A stretch of DNA of 36,973 nucleotides from Candidatus Methanorudis spinitermitis. Its GTDB lineage: Archaea > Methanobacteriota > Methanobacteria > Methanobacteriales > Methanobacteriaceae. The DNA lies in assembly GCA_031286225.1 (NCBI GenBank), contig JAITUQ010000014.1:1-36973 (forward strand), in the 5' to 3' direction. A program made the position numbers and the translations under genes. This document shows positions 35,484 to 36,973 of this stretch, one piece after another (the first letter of the stretch is position 1; every line of letters begins with the position of its first letter). Below the pieces are notes generated by a model. It saw nothing but the letters and a program-made list of their open reading frames with translations. It made no database searches and had not been told where the DNA came from.

Positions 35484-36261
35484 TATACCTCACCATAAAG
35501 TTTAGCTATTGAATAATATATTTCTTATGAAATTTTTCAAAGCTAGTTAAAATTATTTAAATAAAGTTGTCATAATTAATTAAAGATTATTTAAAATATT
35601 AGATAAAATTCATCTATTAATTCTTATAAAATATAGATATTAAAATACTATAGTCTATTACTAAAGGTTTGCTACAGATGATTTAATTTTGAATAATATT
35701 CAATATCTATAAATGTTCTTTAAATTTAAATTAAAGGATTTTTAGAAGTTTTTATAAAGTCATGGAAATTATCACTTGTTACAATTTTTCAGTAATAATA
35801 CTATAATAAATAAAACCATTAATAATTCAAATATATTTTTAAAATTATTAATAAATATAATTTTTGATAAATTATAATTAATAATCATGATAAAATAAAA
35901 ATATTCTTTCAATAAATTTTTAATTAATTTTGAAAAATTAATTATAGAATGTCTACAGCTAAAACTTTTTAAGATAAAAATATTCTTAGCTATTTTAAGG
36001 AAAAAAATAAGGTATTAATAATTATTTAAAATTAAAGATAGTTATATCTTTTTTTATTTAAAAAAAAACACTATTGAGAAAAAATACTGTTAAAAAATTA
36101 ATAATAAAATTAAGTTTATTATAATATTTTTAATAAGCAAAAGTGTTTTATCTTATTTGTAAATTGTATTTTATTAACAGCAATTAAAATTAATAAATTA
36201 TAAAAAAATGAAGTTTTGAGAAAAATAGAATTATATTCATAATTGATTTAAAAATATAATA

Positions 36262-36424
36262 GAGAATACAGCTACGGTTAGTATAAACTATTAGTAGCTC
36301 ATTATTCCCTATTATTAATTTTCATTTAAAAGGGAAGAATAAGGTAAAAACCCTTTTTTGAAAATTTTAAGAATGATAAAAGGCAAAAAAACTTTAGCAG
36401 TAGGGATGCTTATTTTTTTGCCTT
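36262..36424 (+). ncRNA. Candidate structured RNA or regulatory leader: three consecutive hairpins
   Basis: Hairpin 1: AGCTAC (36270-36275) with GTAGCT (36294-36299), extended outside by GAATA/TATTC and inside by TAGT/ACTA. Hairpin 2: AAAAGGG (36328-36334) with CCCTTTT (36351-36357). Hairpin 3: AAGGCAAAAAAA (36380-36391) with TTTTTTTGCCTT (36413-36424), perfect over 12 bp, plus AGCA/TGCT around a GTAGGGA loop. The block stands out from its flanks in GC content. Hairpin 3 also coincides with a 17-codon frame (ATG at 36374: MIKGKKTLAVGMLIFLP) that looks like the start of a signal peptide, so part of it could be a relic gene start. Strand not certain. Confidence 0.4.
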
Positions 36425-36850
36425 AATTATCAAATTATAAAAATGAAACAAAATATACTTAATCAATATTAAAAAAATTCAATAAATTTATAAAACAGGG
36501 ATTTTTTATTTTTAAATTTTTTTTATTCGTGTATATTGAAACAGTTTACAGTATTATCTTTCAATACGAACAGTTTGATTCGAATTCCATATAAATATTA
36601 CTATTTTTTCATACCACTATTAGTTAAAAAAAGATGATTGTTTTAGATGAATAAACATAGATTAAGAAAAAAATTCTTTAAAAATACTAAAATAATTTTT
36701 AAAAGAAATTAAAAGGTAAATAACTGTAATAATCTTTATAAATTGTGATTTAAGTTATTATAACCTTACAAATCAACTATTACATGTTACTATTAATTTT
36801 CTAGAAATTAAGCTCTCAATTATTAAATTTCTGTTTATTAAATTATATCC

Positions 36851-36891
<41 letters not shown>

Positions 36892-36973
36892 AAAATATTA
36901 TTCTGAATATTTTTTTTTTAATTATTATTTTTTTTTTTAGGATTTTTTTTGATATATTTTTTTTCTATTTTTT

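Noticed and set aside
36560..36600. GATTCGAATTCC looked like a tRNA T-arm
   Set aside because: No acceptor or anticodon stem can be formed around it and GC content is too low.

Overview
The window looks like a chromosomal segment of a low-GC methanogenic archaeon of the order Methanobacteriales, most likely Methanobrevibacter-like. The evidence is a set of methanogenesis marker (Mmp) proteins, an archaeal Nob1, an indolepyruvate:ferredoxin oxidoreductase (IOR), very AT-rich spacers, and many small secreted proteins with Sec signal peptides. Most genes lie on the minus strand, and many carry GGTG/GAGG ribosome-binding sites 5-9 nt before the start. Several starts given here were moved from the longest open frame to an internal ATG for that reason.

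Layout. 1-7.6 kb is accessory: a partial C-terminus resembling a second fragment near 7.1 kb (possibly transposase remains), a 30-unit BspA-type leucine-rich-repeat protein, MtnA, and a tandemly duplicated secreted-protein gene. 7.66-14.2 kb is a marker cluster on one strand: mmp3, mmp6, mmp5, mmp15, a small secreted intruder gene, mmp17 and nifB. 14.5-17.2 kb is accessory: two secreted proteins, a structured non-coding stretch and a RelE-type toxin-antitoxin pair. 17.5-24.7 kb is mostly housekeeping: mmp2, a membrane protein, a DUF2117-like protein, nob1, a candidate structured RNA, moaB, a secreted InlB-repeat protein, pyrE and a PRC-barrel protein. 25.3-27.1 kb holds a sodium:solute symporter with a 44-residue companion. 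27.8-28.8 kb holds a secreted C39-like protein with no catalytic cysteine. 30.3-35.5 kb is an aromatic 2-oxoacid / aryl-CoA module (PaaK-type ligase, double-ACT protein, IorB, IorA). 35.5-37.0 kb is non-coding, with a hairpin-rich block and a long A/T homopolymer.

How the genes fit together. Mmp3 and Mmp17 are known parts of the ATP-dependent complex that activates methyl-coenzyme M reductase, and that complex is reported to carry nitrogenase-cofactor-like clusters. NifB makes such a cluster precursor, so its position next to mmp17, with no nitrogenase genes in view, suggests a role in methanogenesis rather than nitrogen fixation. The PaaK/ACT/Ior genes suggest salvage of arylacetates into aromatic amino acids.

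The most unusual signals are: nifB with the Mmp cluster; a roughly 90-nt two-stem RNA candidate (22124-22213) whose loop is complementary to Shine-Dalgarno sequences; a three-hairpin block near 36.3 kb; and strong over-representation of the palindrome TAGCTA.
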